From: a virus
DNA length: 25,875 bases
IMG/VR virus record: IMGVR_UViG_3300050821_000459
Span: 1-25,875 of that record
Direction: 5' to 3' (one strand)
Shown: one piece after another, positions 1 to 6,624 of the stretch
How the letters are laid out: each line of letters starts with the position of its first letter
How positions within the stretch are numbered: position 1 is the first letter of the stretch
Position numbers and translations under genes: made by a program
Notes under the pieces: generated by a model
Databases searched by the model: none
What the model was told of the DNA's origin: nothing
What the model saw: the letters and a program-made list of their open reading frames with translations, nothing else

Positions 1-165
1 GCGAAGTTCCCACTGGTATTCTTCAAAGATTTCACCACCGAGGGTGATCAATCCGTTACTACTAATTTGCCCCATTTGAAGTGGTGGCATTTCAACAGCG
101 AAAGAGGCAGTACCATCTACACTATTAGCTAGAACGTTTCCTGCATCTAGATAGGCATCGGTCAT
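1..165 (-). CDS. Probable portal protein, N-terminal 55 codons only (runs off the window)
   Basis: Reading leftward from ATG at 165-163, the frame is open to the window edge. It is preceded by GGAGG (complement of 170-176 region), well spaced for initiation. The visible residues start MTDAYLDAGN and end EEYQWELR, with no signal peptide or membrane segment. The gene lies 41 nt downstream of the terL stop on the same strand. In tailed phages the gene after terL is usually the portal, the dodecameric ring that docks the terminase and forms the DNA channel. The portal call rests only on this gene order; the fragment is too short for a domain assignment. It could instead be another head or neck protein. 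Confidence 0.5.
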   Translation of the reverse strand, partial: MTDAYLDAGNVLANSVDGTASFAVEMPPLQMGQISSNGLITLGGEIFEEYQWELR

Positions 166-206
166 AAACCTCCCCTTTATTTATTAATAGTTTCAAATTA
201 AATAGA

Positions 207-2112
207 CTAGAATTTGAATGGATTTTTCACGGACATATCAACACCAGTTAACCCCGGTAGGAAGTTTCCTATATTGATTTTAGTGGCGAGAGTTATAAAG
301 GCGTCAGATGTGGCGTCAACTTGCAATATCTTAAACAAGATTCGTTAATTCTTATCCAGTCCTTAGACTGCTATGTATCGCTACATAGAGGAGACTATCT
401 CTTCAAACAATTTTGTTTGCCCACCACTTCCACTCACTTGAGTGTACTCCCTTCCGGGATAGTCGTTACACCTTCCTACTGTTGTAGGCTTGGCTCGGTA
501 TTGTCTCATAGAGAGGTTCACCGAATTCGATGGGTTTATAGACGACCAATGTTTTAAAAATCGTCTTTATTCTTACGGCTTCCGTCAAACTGTTCCAATT
601 CATCGAAATAAACATCATTCCATGAGTCGTCTTCTACATAGTCAATAAGACCAGCTTCGGCTGCGGCTGCGAAGGGTTGAAATCTTACAACTTTAGATTT
701 ATTCGTAGGGCGCATTCTAGCGTAGAAACCTTCGGAAAGAAGCTCTTTAATCATCATCTGGCCCGCAGCCTTACCAGCTTGTCCGGGTTCTTGAGGGAGA
801 ATGATCTGTGTACCATCTGGATCAGACTTTGCAGTATCAAGAATTCTCTGCATTACTTCACCAAACCGAGCTTTAAATCTGACTACATCAACAACAATAT
901 AACGGCCAGCTTTAGTCTTCGCTAATAAAACGCCGGCTGTTGCGTCAGGATTTGGCGTAGCCTCACTGGGGAGCGAGCCTGCAATGTCCCACGCACGACA
1001 ATAAGAAATAATGTTTTGTTCATGTAATCTAATAGGACTACAAAAATCTTTCTTAAAGAATCCGCTAGAAGTTTCTTTTGCATACCACGACCCGAGGTAA
1101 AGCCGCTCCATTTCTACACGGGGCATATTCATGAGTTTATGGGCGTAGGATGGGTCACGGCGGAGCAAAACTGGATTATCGTGACAATTTGCCGGAAGGA
1201 AAACAAATGACATTGGGCCACAGTTTTCACCATAAGTCTGAAGTAATTCTTCTTTAGATTCGGACCATACCATTTTATTATCAATACGAATAAACCACAT
1301 CCGTACACCATCGCGGTCTTTTCGAGGAATACCCCTTTCGTCTAGATAGCCAGCATCTTCTAGCCATTTACGAAGATATGAGTCATAGTCAGGGTTCGCA
1401 GTCATCATCATCACAGGCTTCATCGGAGCTGCTGTACGCATACGGGAGATGAAATAAAGTACCTGAGATTCCTCAAATTGCTGAGCCTCATCTACGAGGA
1501 ATGCACTCACCTGCCAGCCTTGGAAGTTATGCTTATCTTTTTCTTGCTCACAACCTTTACAGACAATAGTAGCTTTATTTGGGAAGATAAATTTACTATC
1601 CTTAACCCGCCACTGTGCTCCAAAAGGTTGATAAATCTCTTGTCCTGTCTCAGCAGGACCACCGGGGCCGGTTACTTGAACCATTGTCCTTCGTAGAATA
1701 ACTCCACGAAACTTTCCCATGGACGGGTCTTGGACCCATTGAAGAAAAGCCATAACACCTAAATAACTCTTACCACTACCCAAATACTTATGAAGTTCGT
1801 TAAACTTCCTCTTATCACTAAGAGAATCGGACTATATCTTCAACCAGTAGGTTGCCCCCCGTTTCGATTGCACTTGCAACCTACTCTACTAAGTTCCGTA
1901 TAAATACGTCTTTTCGATAGTCTCTGAACGTTACTTATTTCTAAGTCTTCGCTGCTGATTGTCTCTGAGAGAGTTCCAGCAATTAGAGGGGTTTAACGCG
2001 ACCCATAGTGTTAAGCCGCGCCTCCGAAGAGGACTATATCATTTTCTGAAACCGCCTTTAGGAAGGCGGCTTGCTTGGCTGAGGCTGGAGCAATAATATT
2101 GTCGTCAGACAT
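207..2112 (-). CDS. terL: Terminase large subunit, three exons split by two group I introns
   Basis: The DNA-packaging motor: an ATPase that pumps DNA into the prohead plus a nuclease that cuts concatemers. Reading leftward, exon 1 is 2112-2014 (33 codons), exon 2 is 1780-560 (407 codons), exon 3 is 323-207 (38 codons plus TAG), giving 478 residues, a normal length. Spliced motifs: Walker A GGAAGSGKS at residues 30-38, Walker B FLVDEA with D130-E131, a TANP coupling motif near 160-163, nuclease motif AWDIAGS with D298, and the C-terminal metal-binding motif DDQVDATSDAF from 439. Without splicing, translation stops after 33 codons (TAA is the first intron codon), and a product that spliced only the first intron would stop two residues into the nuclease motif. 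Start: ATG 2112 (AAGG 12 nt upstream); ATG 2121, in frame three codons earlier, is an alternative. The gene overlaps the preceding endonuclease gene by 8 nt. An unspliced reading starting from TTG at 1783 is an artefact of intron sequence. Confidence 0.93.
324..559 (-). ncRNA. Group I intron in the terL nuclease motif, ORF-less (236 nt)
   Basis: A self-splicing ribozyme between exon base 560 (T) and exon base 323 (C); the last intron base is G (324). P1: exon AGACGAU (566-560) pairs with intron 546-540 through seven pairs ending in the expected U-G wobble at the 5' splice site. P4/P5: UCGGU and ACCGA enclose the phage-type GAACCUCUC..GAGACAAU segment. P6: CCUAC/GUAGG. P7: GACUAUC (464-458) with GAUAGUC (399-393), seven perfect pairs. 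P9-like hairpin CUAUGUA-GCGA-UACAUAG near 388-371. These match the IA2-type core familiar from the T4 td intron. The splice joins GAT to CAA and restores D-D-Q-V-D-A. There is no room for an endonuclease gene inside. Confidence 0.93.
1781..2013 (-). ncRNA. Group I intron in the terL P-loop, ORF-less (233 nt)
   Basis: The second ribozyme in terL, between exon base 2014 (T) and exon base 1780 (G), ending in G (1781). P1: exon CGCGGCU (2020-2014) pairs with 2003-1997 (GGUCGCG), seven pairs ending in U-G. P4/P5: GCUG/CAGC around AACUCUCUCAGAGACAAU, nearly the same segment as in the other intron. P6: ACUUA-GAAA-UAAGU. P7: GACUAU (1922-1917) with AUAGUC (1835-1830). P8: AGUAGGUUGC with GCAACCUACU, ten perfect pairs. 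P9: CUCUUA-GUGA-UAAGAG, followed by GAAGUU/AACUUC. Splicing joins GGCGCGGCT to GGTAGTGGT, giving G-G-A-A-G-S-G-K-S. It shares the core but not the peripheral sequence with the downstream intron, so the two are relatives rather than a recent duplication. Confidence 0.93.
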
Positions 2113-2860
2113 ATCTGCCATTTACCTTATCTAATGCTCGGGCATTAACTGCACCTGCTGACTTATTTTCATACTCAGTCACAAACATGCAAAGCTCTCG
2201 TGAGTACACTTTGTTATCTGGAACTTTTAAATCTTTATCAAGATTGTATTTAAGTCCTGTTTCACTTGCATTCAACCACATTTCAAAGTTTTCAAGTTTT
2301 GAAATGTCAGTAAGAAAGTTTGCAAAGCAGTGCCAACGGGCATCAACAAAGCAACGACCAAAATATCCCATATAATCTTTTGGATTATAGCAACGCTTCA
2401 TCATATTGGACCAAAGTTGTTTGGCTTGTTTCCAATATGGAAGAAGTTCGTACTCCCCAAGATATCCGATACCAAGAAACGTCTTACTATATGGGTCAGA
2501 AATCTTACCTTTTCGTACGTTGTGAATTTCTACTGTAGTTGTGTACCCAGTTTCATTAAATTGGACTACACATTTACTAGCTTTTTTACTAATAATTTTA
2601 CCACTAAATCCTGCATTATTAGTGAAGTCTTCATCCCAAGGTTGCCAAGTGTGTGTTGTACATCTCGGCAGACTAGCGTCTCTAACTTTACCCGCAATTA
2701 TATTTCCGGGTTCAACGACTGTTTCATACCCAGTATTTACAAACCTTACCTTAAGTTTTCTTCCATCATCAGTCCTCCCTAGCACTTCAAAAGTGCCGTA
2801 GCCATTTGACTCATAAAACTGATCATATACTTTACGGTAATTTCCAACTCTGTTAGCCAT
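2105..2860 (-). CDS. Free-standing HNH-like homing endonuclease with tandem DNA-binding repeats
   Basis: 251 residues. Two similar modules can be seen at about 20-60 and 83-125, each with a 'V/VQF-N-TGY-TTVE/V-G-K' pattern (VRFVNTGYETVVE and VQFNETGYTTTVE), as expected of repeated DNA-binding units of phage homing enzymes. The C-terminal part has the arrangement W..M.KRCYNPKD..Y, then W.CFANFLTDI, then LDKDLKVPDNKVYS, then CMFVTEYEN, which I associate with HNH/His-Me-finger phage homing endonucleases. Start ATG 2860 with GGGAG 8 nt upstream. The last 8 nt overlap the terL start. It sits outside both introns but next to the terL exon in which the P-loop intron is inserted, which suggests a link to intron spread. 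Catalytic residues were not confirmed, so family certainty is moderate. Confidence 0.75.
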   Translation of the reverse strand: MANRVGNYRKVYDQFYESNGYGTFEVLGRTDDGRKLKVRFVNTGYETVVEPGNIIAGKVRDASLPRCTTHTWQPWDEDFTNNAGFSGKIISKKASKCVVQFNETGYTTTVEIHNVRKGKISDPYSKTFLGIGYLGEYELLPYWKQAKQLWSNMMKRCYNPKDYMGYFGRCFVDARWHCFANFLTDISKLENFEMWLNASETGLKYNLDKDLKVPDNKVYSRELCMFVTEYENKSAGAVNARALDKVNGRYV

Positions 2861-2894
2861 GTGAATTCTCCCATGCTAGTTAATTAAATTTAAA

Positions 2895-3254
2895 TCAAAC
2901 CTGATTTGTATATTTCAAATACTTACTAGTCAGCAAATTACGATCCCTGCCACTTTCACCAGTAGTATCTTTCACAAGCTTCTTGAACACTTCCCAGTCC
3001 AAAGCTTCCAACTGTTCTTTACTATAAACCAACTGTGTTTTAGGAAAAGGAATAGCCCAAATATGTGGACCCTTATCTTTCCATTCATTCTGAGGATCTT
3101 CACCAATCTCAACAATCATCTCAGCCATTAGTGGGAGTGTCTTCAAAGAAACATACGTTCCTTCTTTATAACGTGCTCCACGAATAATAGCTTCTTGAAC
3201 TCTCTGTAGGAATTCGATTGGACATGTTGCTTGTACATTAATATCTTGTTGCAT
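2895..3254 (-). CDS. Unknown phage protein (119 aa) with 'SGRDRNxLTxKYL' C-terminus
   Basis: No assigned function. 119 residues, soluble, no signal or membrane segment. The C-terminal third (YSKEQLEALDWEVFKKLVKD, then SGRDRNLLTSKYLKY) has the look of a small helical SAP-like or nucleic-acid-binding end found in phage proteins near terminase genes; this is pattern memory, not proof. Start ATG 3254; the Shine-Dalgarno is weak (AAGAGA). A strong promoter (3304-3333) lies just upstream, and the leader folds a GTGGC-AAA-GCCAC hairpin right before the start, so translation may be controlled. The homing endonuclease gene follows after 34 nt. Confidence 0.75.
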   Translation of the reverse strand: MQQDINVQATCPIEFLQRVQEAIIRGARYKEGTYVSLKTLPLMAEMIVEIGEDPQNEWKDKGPHIWAIPFPKTQLVYSKEQLEALDWEVFKKLVKDTTGESGRDRNLLTSKYLKYTNQV

Positions 3255-3303
3255 AGTCTCTTAGTGGCTTTGCCACCGTCCTCTGTTCTTTGCTTGAGGA
3301 AGA

Positions 3304-3333
3304 ACTATATCAAACTGTAAGCCATTCTGTCAA
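3304..3333 (-). promoter_or_regulatory. Sigma70-like promoter for the 2895-3254 gene and probably terL
   Basis: On the minus strand TTGACA (3333-3328), an 18-base spacer, then TATAGT (3309-3304). Five of six matches at -10 and a perfect -35. Transcription would start near 3297 and run through the unknown gene, the endonuclease and terL. Confidence 0.7.
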
Positions 3334-3405
3334 GCCTATCGCAAAATAAATATTGTCTTTACATAAAATAAATGCTAGCTGCCACCCTACCTGCATATCT
3401 AGCGT

Positions 3406-3501
3406 GAAGTCCAAAGTGACTTCCTCTCCACTTACTAGTCTTTCCTAGTAGTCATTTGTTGTGGTTCGCCAGAACCACGGGCTTCAGGAACTAGACCTGA
3501 A
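3406..3501 (-). other. Cluster of four short hairpins after the 3507-3914 gene
   Basis: Within 96 bases there are four perfect stems: TTCAGG/CCTGAA (3483-3501), GTGGTTC/GAACCAC with a 4-base loop (3461-3478), ACTAG/CTAGT (3434-3449) and GAAGTC/GACTTC (3406-3423). None is followed by a T run on either strand, so they are not standard intrinsic terminators. They lie just after the stop of the small-terminase candidate on its own strand, where they could protect the mRNA 3' end or form a protein-binding or packaging element. No gene is visible between 3255 and 3506. Confidence 0.5.
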
Positions 3502-3506
3502 TTCTT

Positions 3507-3914
3507 TTATTCATCATCTTCAGAAGGATCTACATACACCAAACTAAGACGTGGTTTCAATTCTTTGGAGATTTCCTGCGGAGTTTGTTCTTCTGGTTCA
3601 TCATCCCGCTTACCTTTAAGGCGAGCGTTGAAGCTACCAAGCTCTTCAGCAGATGCACTTTTGATAACTGATACGATGCTATTAAGCACCCATTTAGCTG
3701 AAGCAACACTATCCGCATTAACTTCTTTACCAGCCAAGCTTTTATCGACTAACTCAAGTGCAATATCTTGACGTTCAAGAAGCTTGTCAGCTAAAACACG
3801 CAGCTTAGACTTGTTGATACGAACACGGGAATTACCCTTTTCGTTACGATTAGATTTCTCCCCATTAAAGCGTGTAGCTTTCTGGGCATCTGTTTGTTCT
3901 TTTTTATTAGCCAT
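3507..3914 (-). CDS. Possible terminase small subunit
   Basis: 135 residues, highly charged: a basic N-terminus (MANKKEQTDAQK, then RVRINKSKLR), a helical middle (ADKLLERQDIALELVDKSL) and an acidic tail ending DPSEDDE. Upstream of terL on the same strand, it is of the right size and general make-up (N-terminal DNA-binding helices, oligomerising helices, acidic tail) for the small terminase, which recognises the packaging site and regulates TerL. I see no diagnostic motif, and the two genes are separated by about 1.4 kb holding two other genes. It could equally be a scaffold-like or unrelated early protein. Start ATG 3914 with AGG 8-9 nt upstream. Confidence 0.4.
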   Translation of the reverse strand: MANKKEQTDAQKATRFNGEKSNRNEKGNSRVRINKSKLRVLADKLLERQDIALELVDKSLAGKEVNADSVASAKWVLNSIVSVIKSASAEELGSFNARLKGKRDDEPEEQTPQEISKELKPRLSLVYVDPSEDDE

Positions 3915-3935
3915 ACATAATTACCTATAATTGTG

Positions 3936-4001
3936 ATTTTCTTAAGCAAACTCGTAGGCTATGCCTTACAATATTCAACGAAGGAGAGTGCTTAAGAAAA
4001 T
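3936..4001. repeat. 13-bp perfect inverted repeat, 40-bp spacer
   Basis: ATTTTCTTAAGCA at 3936-3948 is matched by its exact complement at 3989-4001. The pair lies just upstream of the 3507-3914 gene, in a stretch without a gene. It could be an operator, an RNA hairpin in the leader, or part of an origin or packaging site. Confidence 0.6.
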
Positions 4002-4138
4002 GTTCTCATACAGTGAGGAGAGCACCATACAAGAACATGAAAGACCCTTAAGGAAGGAGAGAGGAGGAGCTCAAGAGTCTTTAAGAGTGAGCAGAAGAGG
4101 GAGAAAGCTCACAGGGAATACCTCAGAGTGTTTTAAGA
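3985..4138 (+). repeat. Three copies of an AGAGT-TTAAGA motif in a purine-rich stretch
   Basis: AGAGTGCTTAAGA (3985-3997), AGAGTCTTTAAGA (4074-4086) and AGAGTGTTTTAAGA (4125-4138). The plus strand from about 3980 to 4120 is strikingly rich in A and G. The only reading frame here (from ATG 3961) has no ribosome binding site and a low-complexity Arg/Lys/Glu/Ser product, so I treat the region 3915-4230 as non-coding. Confidence 0.4.
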
Positions 4139-4235
4139 TTAGTTCTTATTGTCTGAGGGTGAAACAAATTGCAAGCTGTACTGGAGACGCACAAAGAATA
4201 TCAGAGTATTCAAAGTATCGCCCTAAGTAGTGTCC

Positions 4236-4324
4236 AGCCTTTCGATAATCAACGTCTCATCCTGTAGAGTGAATCCATACACTATCTCTCAGGATTCCTG
4301 TGTACTGCGATTGATTATCTGGCT
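4236..4324. other. Long interrupted dyad, likely structured RNA
   Basis: Outer stem AGCC (4236-4239) plus GATAATCAA (4244-4252) pairs with TTGATTATC (4311-4319) plus GGCT (4321-4324); an inner stem ATCCTG (4259-4264) pairs with CAGGAT (4290-4295). It lies 25 bases beyond the stop of the 4349-4628 gene on the minus strand. There is no T run, so it is not a plain terminator. It may cap that transcript or be a separate RNA element. Confidence 0.45.
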
Positions 4325-4348
4325 TGCAAAATCTTTAAATTAATACCA

Positions 4349-4628
4349 CTAGCAAGTTACAACGTACGGCGGCATTAAATCCCAAGCCTTTTCAGATTCC
4401 GGTCGGCGACCAATAAGATCAATAAGATCAGTTAACTTTTGGTGATCTGGAAATTGAACTGTAGGCTTAATTTCAATATTCATGTCGGATGTACGATCAG
4501 GCGTCTTCTTATCAAATACAAGCTTCAAATGATCTTTAATCATCAACCATTGTTTTTTCAGAGATAGTGTCTGTATCTTGAAGTTCTACGAAGCCTTGTA
4601 ACCAGTATGTAAACGTTTCAGAATTCAT
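4349..4628 (-). CDS. Small conserved-type phage protein with a broken reading frame at an A6 run
   Basis: From ATG 4628 (AGAG 10 nt upstream) the frame reads MNSETFTYWLQGFVELQDTD and 5 residues later meets a run of six A (4552-4557 on the complement). After it, the frame ends shortly at TAA. Dropping one A joins it to the second frame: SEK-QWLMIKDHLKLVFDKKTP and onward to VVTC at 4349, about 92 residues. 'F.YWLQGF.EL' followed by 'IKDHL..VF.K.TP' is a common layout of a small phage protein of unknown function, so the two parts belong together. The cause may be a real +1 frameshift, a mutation, or a base-call error in the homopolymer. It has its own consensus promoter. Confidence 0.7.
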
Positions 4629-4653
4629 TTCGGTTTACTCTTTAAGTTCTTTG

Positions 4654-4682
4654 ATTTTACACGTCTTATTCTATTTTGTCAA
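4654..4682 (-). promoter_or_regulatory. Strong sigma70-like promoter for the 4349-4628 gene
   Basis: TTGACA (4682-4677), 17-base spacer, TAAAAT (4659-4654) on the minus strand, about 25 bases before the ATG at 4628. Confidence 0.75.
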
Positions 4683-4686
4683 GAGG

Positions 4687-4863
4687 TTATTCATAAATTG
4701 GCATAATAATTCTAAAAGAAGTTGAATTTAACTCCGTAATGGATTCAAAAGCACTCTCCCACTTAAAGTCAGGAGAGCTATCTTCTAGGTGTTCTACGAC
4801 AATATTACAAGTACAACTTCTATCAAAGCGTCCACATTCGGGACAATAAGTATCTTCGCCCAT
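4687..4863 (-). CDS. 58-residue protein with a zinc-ribbon-like CxxC/CxC start
   Basis: Starts MGEDTYCPECGRFDRSCTC: CPEC and CTC pairs within the first 19 residues could bind one zinc ion. The rest is acidic and ends MPIYE. ATG 4863 has AAGGAG 7 nt upstream, an excellent site, and a promoter at 4897-4926. Too short and too plain for a function; small zinc proteins of this kind are common phage host-takeover factors, but that is inference. Confidence 0.7.
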   Translation of the reverse strand: MGEDTYCPECGRFDRSCTCNIVVEHLEDSSPDFKWESAFESITELNSTSFRIIMPIYE

Positions 4864-4896
4864 TTGTGGACTCCTTGGTTGATTTCTTATTTAAGA

Positions 4897-4926
4897 ACTT
4901 TAAATCATTTCTAAGTCATTTGTCAA
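4897..4926 (-). promoter_or_regulatory. Sigma70-like promoter for the 4687-4863 gene
   Basis: TTGACA (4926-4921), 18-base spacer, TAAAGT (4902-4897) on the minus strand. It lies immediately after the end of the 4946-5266 gene, so this gene can be expressed separately from the polymerase-like unit upstream. Confidence 0.6.
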
Positions 4927-4945
4927 GAGTTTTATAAAATAAATA

Positions 4946-5266
4946 TTAAATGTCATAATCATATTCTTTTTCTAATCGTTTTAGTTCCAATCTGTATTCG
5001 ATATCATCAATACTGTTTTTAATCTCTAGCCCCGCGTGAGAATCTCCATAATTCTTTAGTGCAAAGTCATCAAGAGAGCATTGTCGGCAAACTCGATTAT
5101 TTACATACCGAAAAGTGACATGACCTCTTGCGCAAGGCTTACCTGTCCAATAAAACTTCAGGTCTGCTGAAACTGCTTGATCCCTTGTAATATGACTATT
5201 TCCAAACAGGCCAGTTGCTTCTTTGATAAACTGCAATAATGTTTCTGTTTTACCTTTACGTTTCAT
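4946..5266 (-). CDS. Small protein with a Cys-His zinc-binding cluster (GKPCxRGH...CRQC)
   Basis: 106 residues. The middle holds FYWTGKPCARGHVTFRYVNN then RVCRQC, a four-ligand C-x3-H-xn-C-x2-C cluster of the kind found in phage endonuclease-associated zinc modules (endonuclease VII-like and HNH families carry similar 'GKPC.RGH' segments). The nuclease residues themselves are not evident, so this may be only a DNA-binding remnant or a separate small protein. Start ATG 5266 overlaps the stop of the polymerase-like gene by 4 nt (ATGA), so translation is probably coupled. Confidence 0.7.
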   Translation of the reverse strand: MKRKGKTETLLQFIKEATGLFGNSHITRDQAVSADLKFYWTGKPCARGHVTFRYVNNRVCRQCSLDDFALKNYGDSHAGLEIKNSIDDIEYRLELKRLEKEYDYDI

Positions 5267-6624
5267 TTCTTATCCACCTTACAAAATGTTTTATCACCCA
5301 ACACAGCTTCCCATGCTGAGTACATAGCCTCTCTTAAGTCATCTTCAGCAGAAGCTTTAACTAAGCAGCTATCGTGATAAGCTAACACTGTATGCCCTTT
5401 AGACCCCATTGCACCAACAATACGCATCATGATTTTACTATCGATGTTTTGCAGAGTAATACCAGCATCCGAAAAGAAATGCTCTGAGATAAAATCATTG
5501 TGACTTTGAACAGCCTCAAGTACAGATGAATAGTCAATGTCCCCTACCATTGCATAGAACTCTTGATCTTCAATGCCGTTCTGAGCACGGTCAATCTTAA
5601 CTTTATTACCAAGTGTCCAAGCTGCGCTATTCTTGTCGTTAGAGTTCATACCAATAAGAATAGCTAATTTAGCTAACTGTCGTACAGGGTTATGTGTCTT
5701 ACCTGTAACAGACTCCCATTGTTCCTTCATGCGACCATCAACTTTGATAAACGAAAGGTCTGCACCATAGGGAGAGAAATCTTCTCCCATTACATCATAA
5801 ATACTGAAGCCATCTGTATTGTACATCATCTGATAGCAGATGCTTGGGTGGATAGCTGAGTAATCCAACTCCACAACTGGCTCACCATCAATCATCAAGG
5901 ATGACGCTCGGATGTGTTGTGGGAGAAGCTGAACTCCACCACCTAGCGTATAGAGACGGCCACCACTCTCCAGATCACCACTAAAGATACGACGGTATGC
6001 AACATCAGCAATAGGACGGCCATCAAAAGTAATTGATGCACCAGCCAACATATCATTCATACTCTTAACCTCACTTTTGATATCTTTAAATCCTTTATGA
6101 CCTCGTGTTGGCATCATATCTTTTGTTTCACGGTCACGAATGATAGCTAGGTCATTATCTTCAAGCTCTTTCCACAAATTGTAGGAAGTATTAACATTCT
6201 CCCACATCTCTTCTGTTCTCTTTTTGAATATCATACATGAAGGAACAGATTCATCAGGAACTAAGTTCCCTTTATGCATCTTCCAAGATTTTACATACCC
6301 TTTGTAAAGGTCAATATACCCTTTAGCCTCAAGGAAGTCAACAAGAGATTTAACTTTCCTGTACCCAATACCTTGCTTTGACTTAGTGTATGCGTGTATG
6401 TCAAGACTGAAGACAATACCTTTAGCATTCTTCTTGACAGCACGGGCAGAGTTAGACACCCACCATCTTACTGCATCTTCCCACTTGTAGTTGGTATGCT
6501 CCATCACTCGATCTACTATCTTCTTGTAGTATTTAGATTCATGGTAATAGATATAGCTTCTTACACACCTGAGATTAACAGAGTAAGCTTGATGTTCTGT
6601 CATGTTACTTAATTCATAGATCAC
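5263..6624 (-). CDS. Reduced family-A-like polymerase palm protein with an N-terminal helical/winged-helix-like region
   Basis: 453 residues. Residues 1-200 look like DNA-binding helices (for example GYRKVKSLVDFLEAKGYIDL near 87-106, a winged-helix-like pattern). From 222 a polymerase-like order appears: GRLYT (222-226), motif A VELDYSAIHP with D254, motif B-like R315-x3-K319 followed by a small-residue/Asn stretch, and motif C AYHDSCLV with H417-D418. Family A polymerases have DYSxxE in motif A and HDE in motif C; here the HDE glutamate is Ser and no separate exonuclease or full fingers/thumb is evident. I recall similar unannotated proteins in phages and mobile elements. Likely role: DNA synthesis or replication start, unproven. 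Start is GTG 6624 with AGGA 6 nt upstream; an internal ATG lacks a site. Confidence 0.65.
   Translation of the reverse strand: MIYELSNMTEHQAYSVNLRCVRSYIYYHESKYYKKIVDRVMEHTNYKWEDAVRWWVSNSARAVKKNAKGIVFSLDIHAYTKSKQGIGYRKVKSLVDFLEAKGYIDLYKGYVKSWKMHKGNLVPDESVPSCMIFKKRTEEMWENVNTSYNLWKELEDNDLAIIRDRETKDMMPTRGHKGFKDIKSEVKSMNDMLAGASITFDGRPIADVAYRRIFSGDLESGGRLYTLGGGVQLLPQHIRASSLMIDGEPVVELDYSAIHPSICYQMMYNTDGFSIYDVMGEDFSPYGADLSFIKVDGRMKEQWESVTGKTHNPVRQLAKLAILIGMNSNDKNSAAWTLGNKVKIDRAQNGIEDQEFYAMVGDIDYSSVLEAVQSHNDFISEHFFSDAGITLQNIDSKIMMRIVGAMGSKGHTVLAYHDSCLVKASAEDDLREAMYSAWEAVLGDKTFCKVDKK

Noticed and set aside
321-557. Plus-strand frame of 78 codons within 324-559
   Set aside because: It lies opposite the intron RNA, has no ribosome site, and its composition is a by-product of the intron stems.
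554-1783. A 409-codon terminase gene starting at TTG 1783
   Set aside because: The TTG is the last three bases of the intron (ending in ωG at 1781), and the frame would begin in the middle of the P-loop; the spliced model restores both ends of the protein.
2330-2782. Plus-strand frames of 86-150 codons opposite the homing endonuclease
   Set aside because: Shadows of the minus-strand gene, without ribosome sites or protein-like composition.
3961-4230. 89-codon plus-strand frame
   Set aside because: No ribosome site; Arg/Lys/Glu/Ser-rich product reflects the purine-rich strand; both neighbours are on the other strand.
4552-4558. Classic -1 slippery heptamer (A AAA AAC) in the broken gene
   Set aside because: The reading frame is not positioned as X XXY YYZ, and the required change is +1, not -1.
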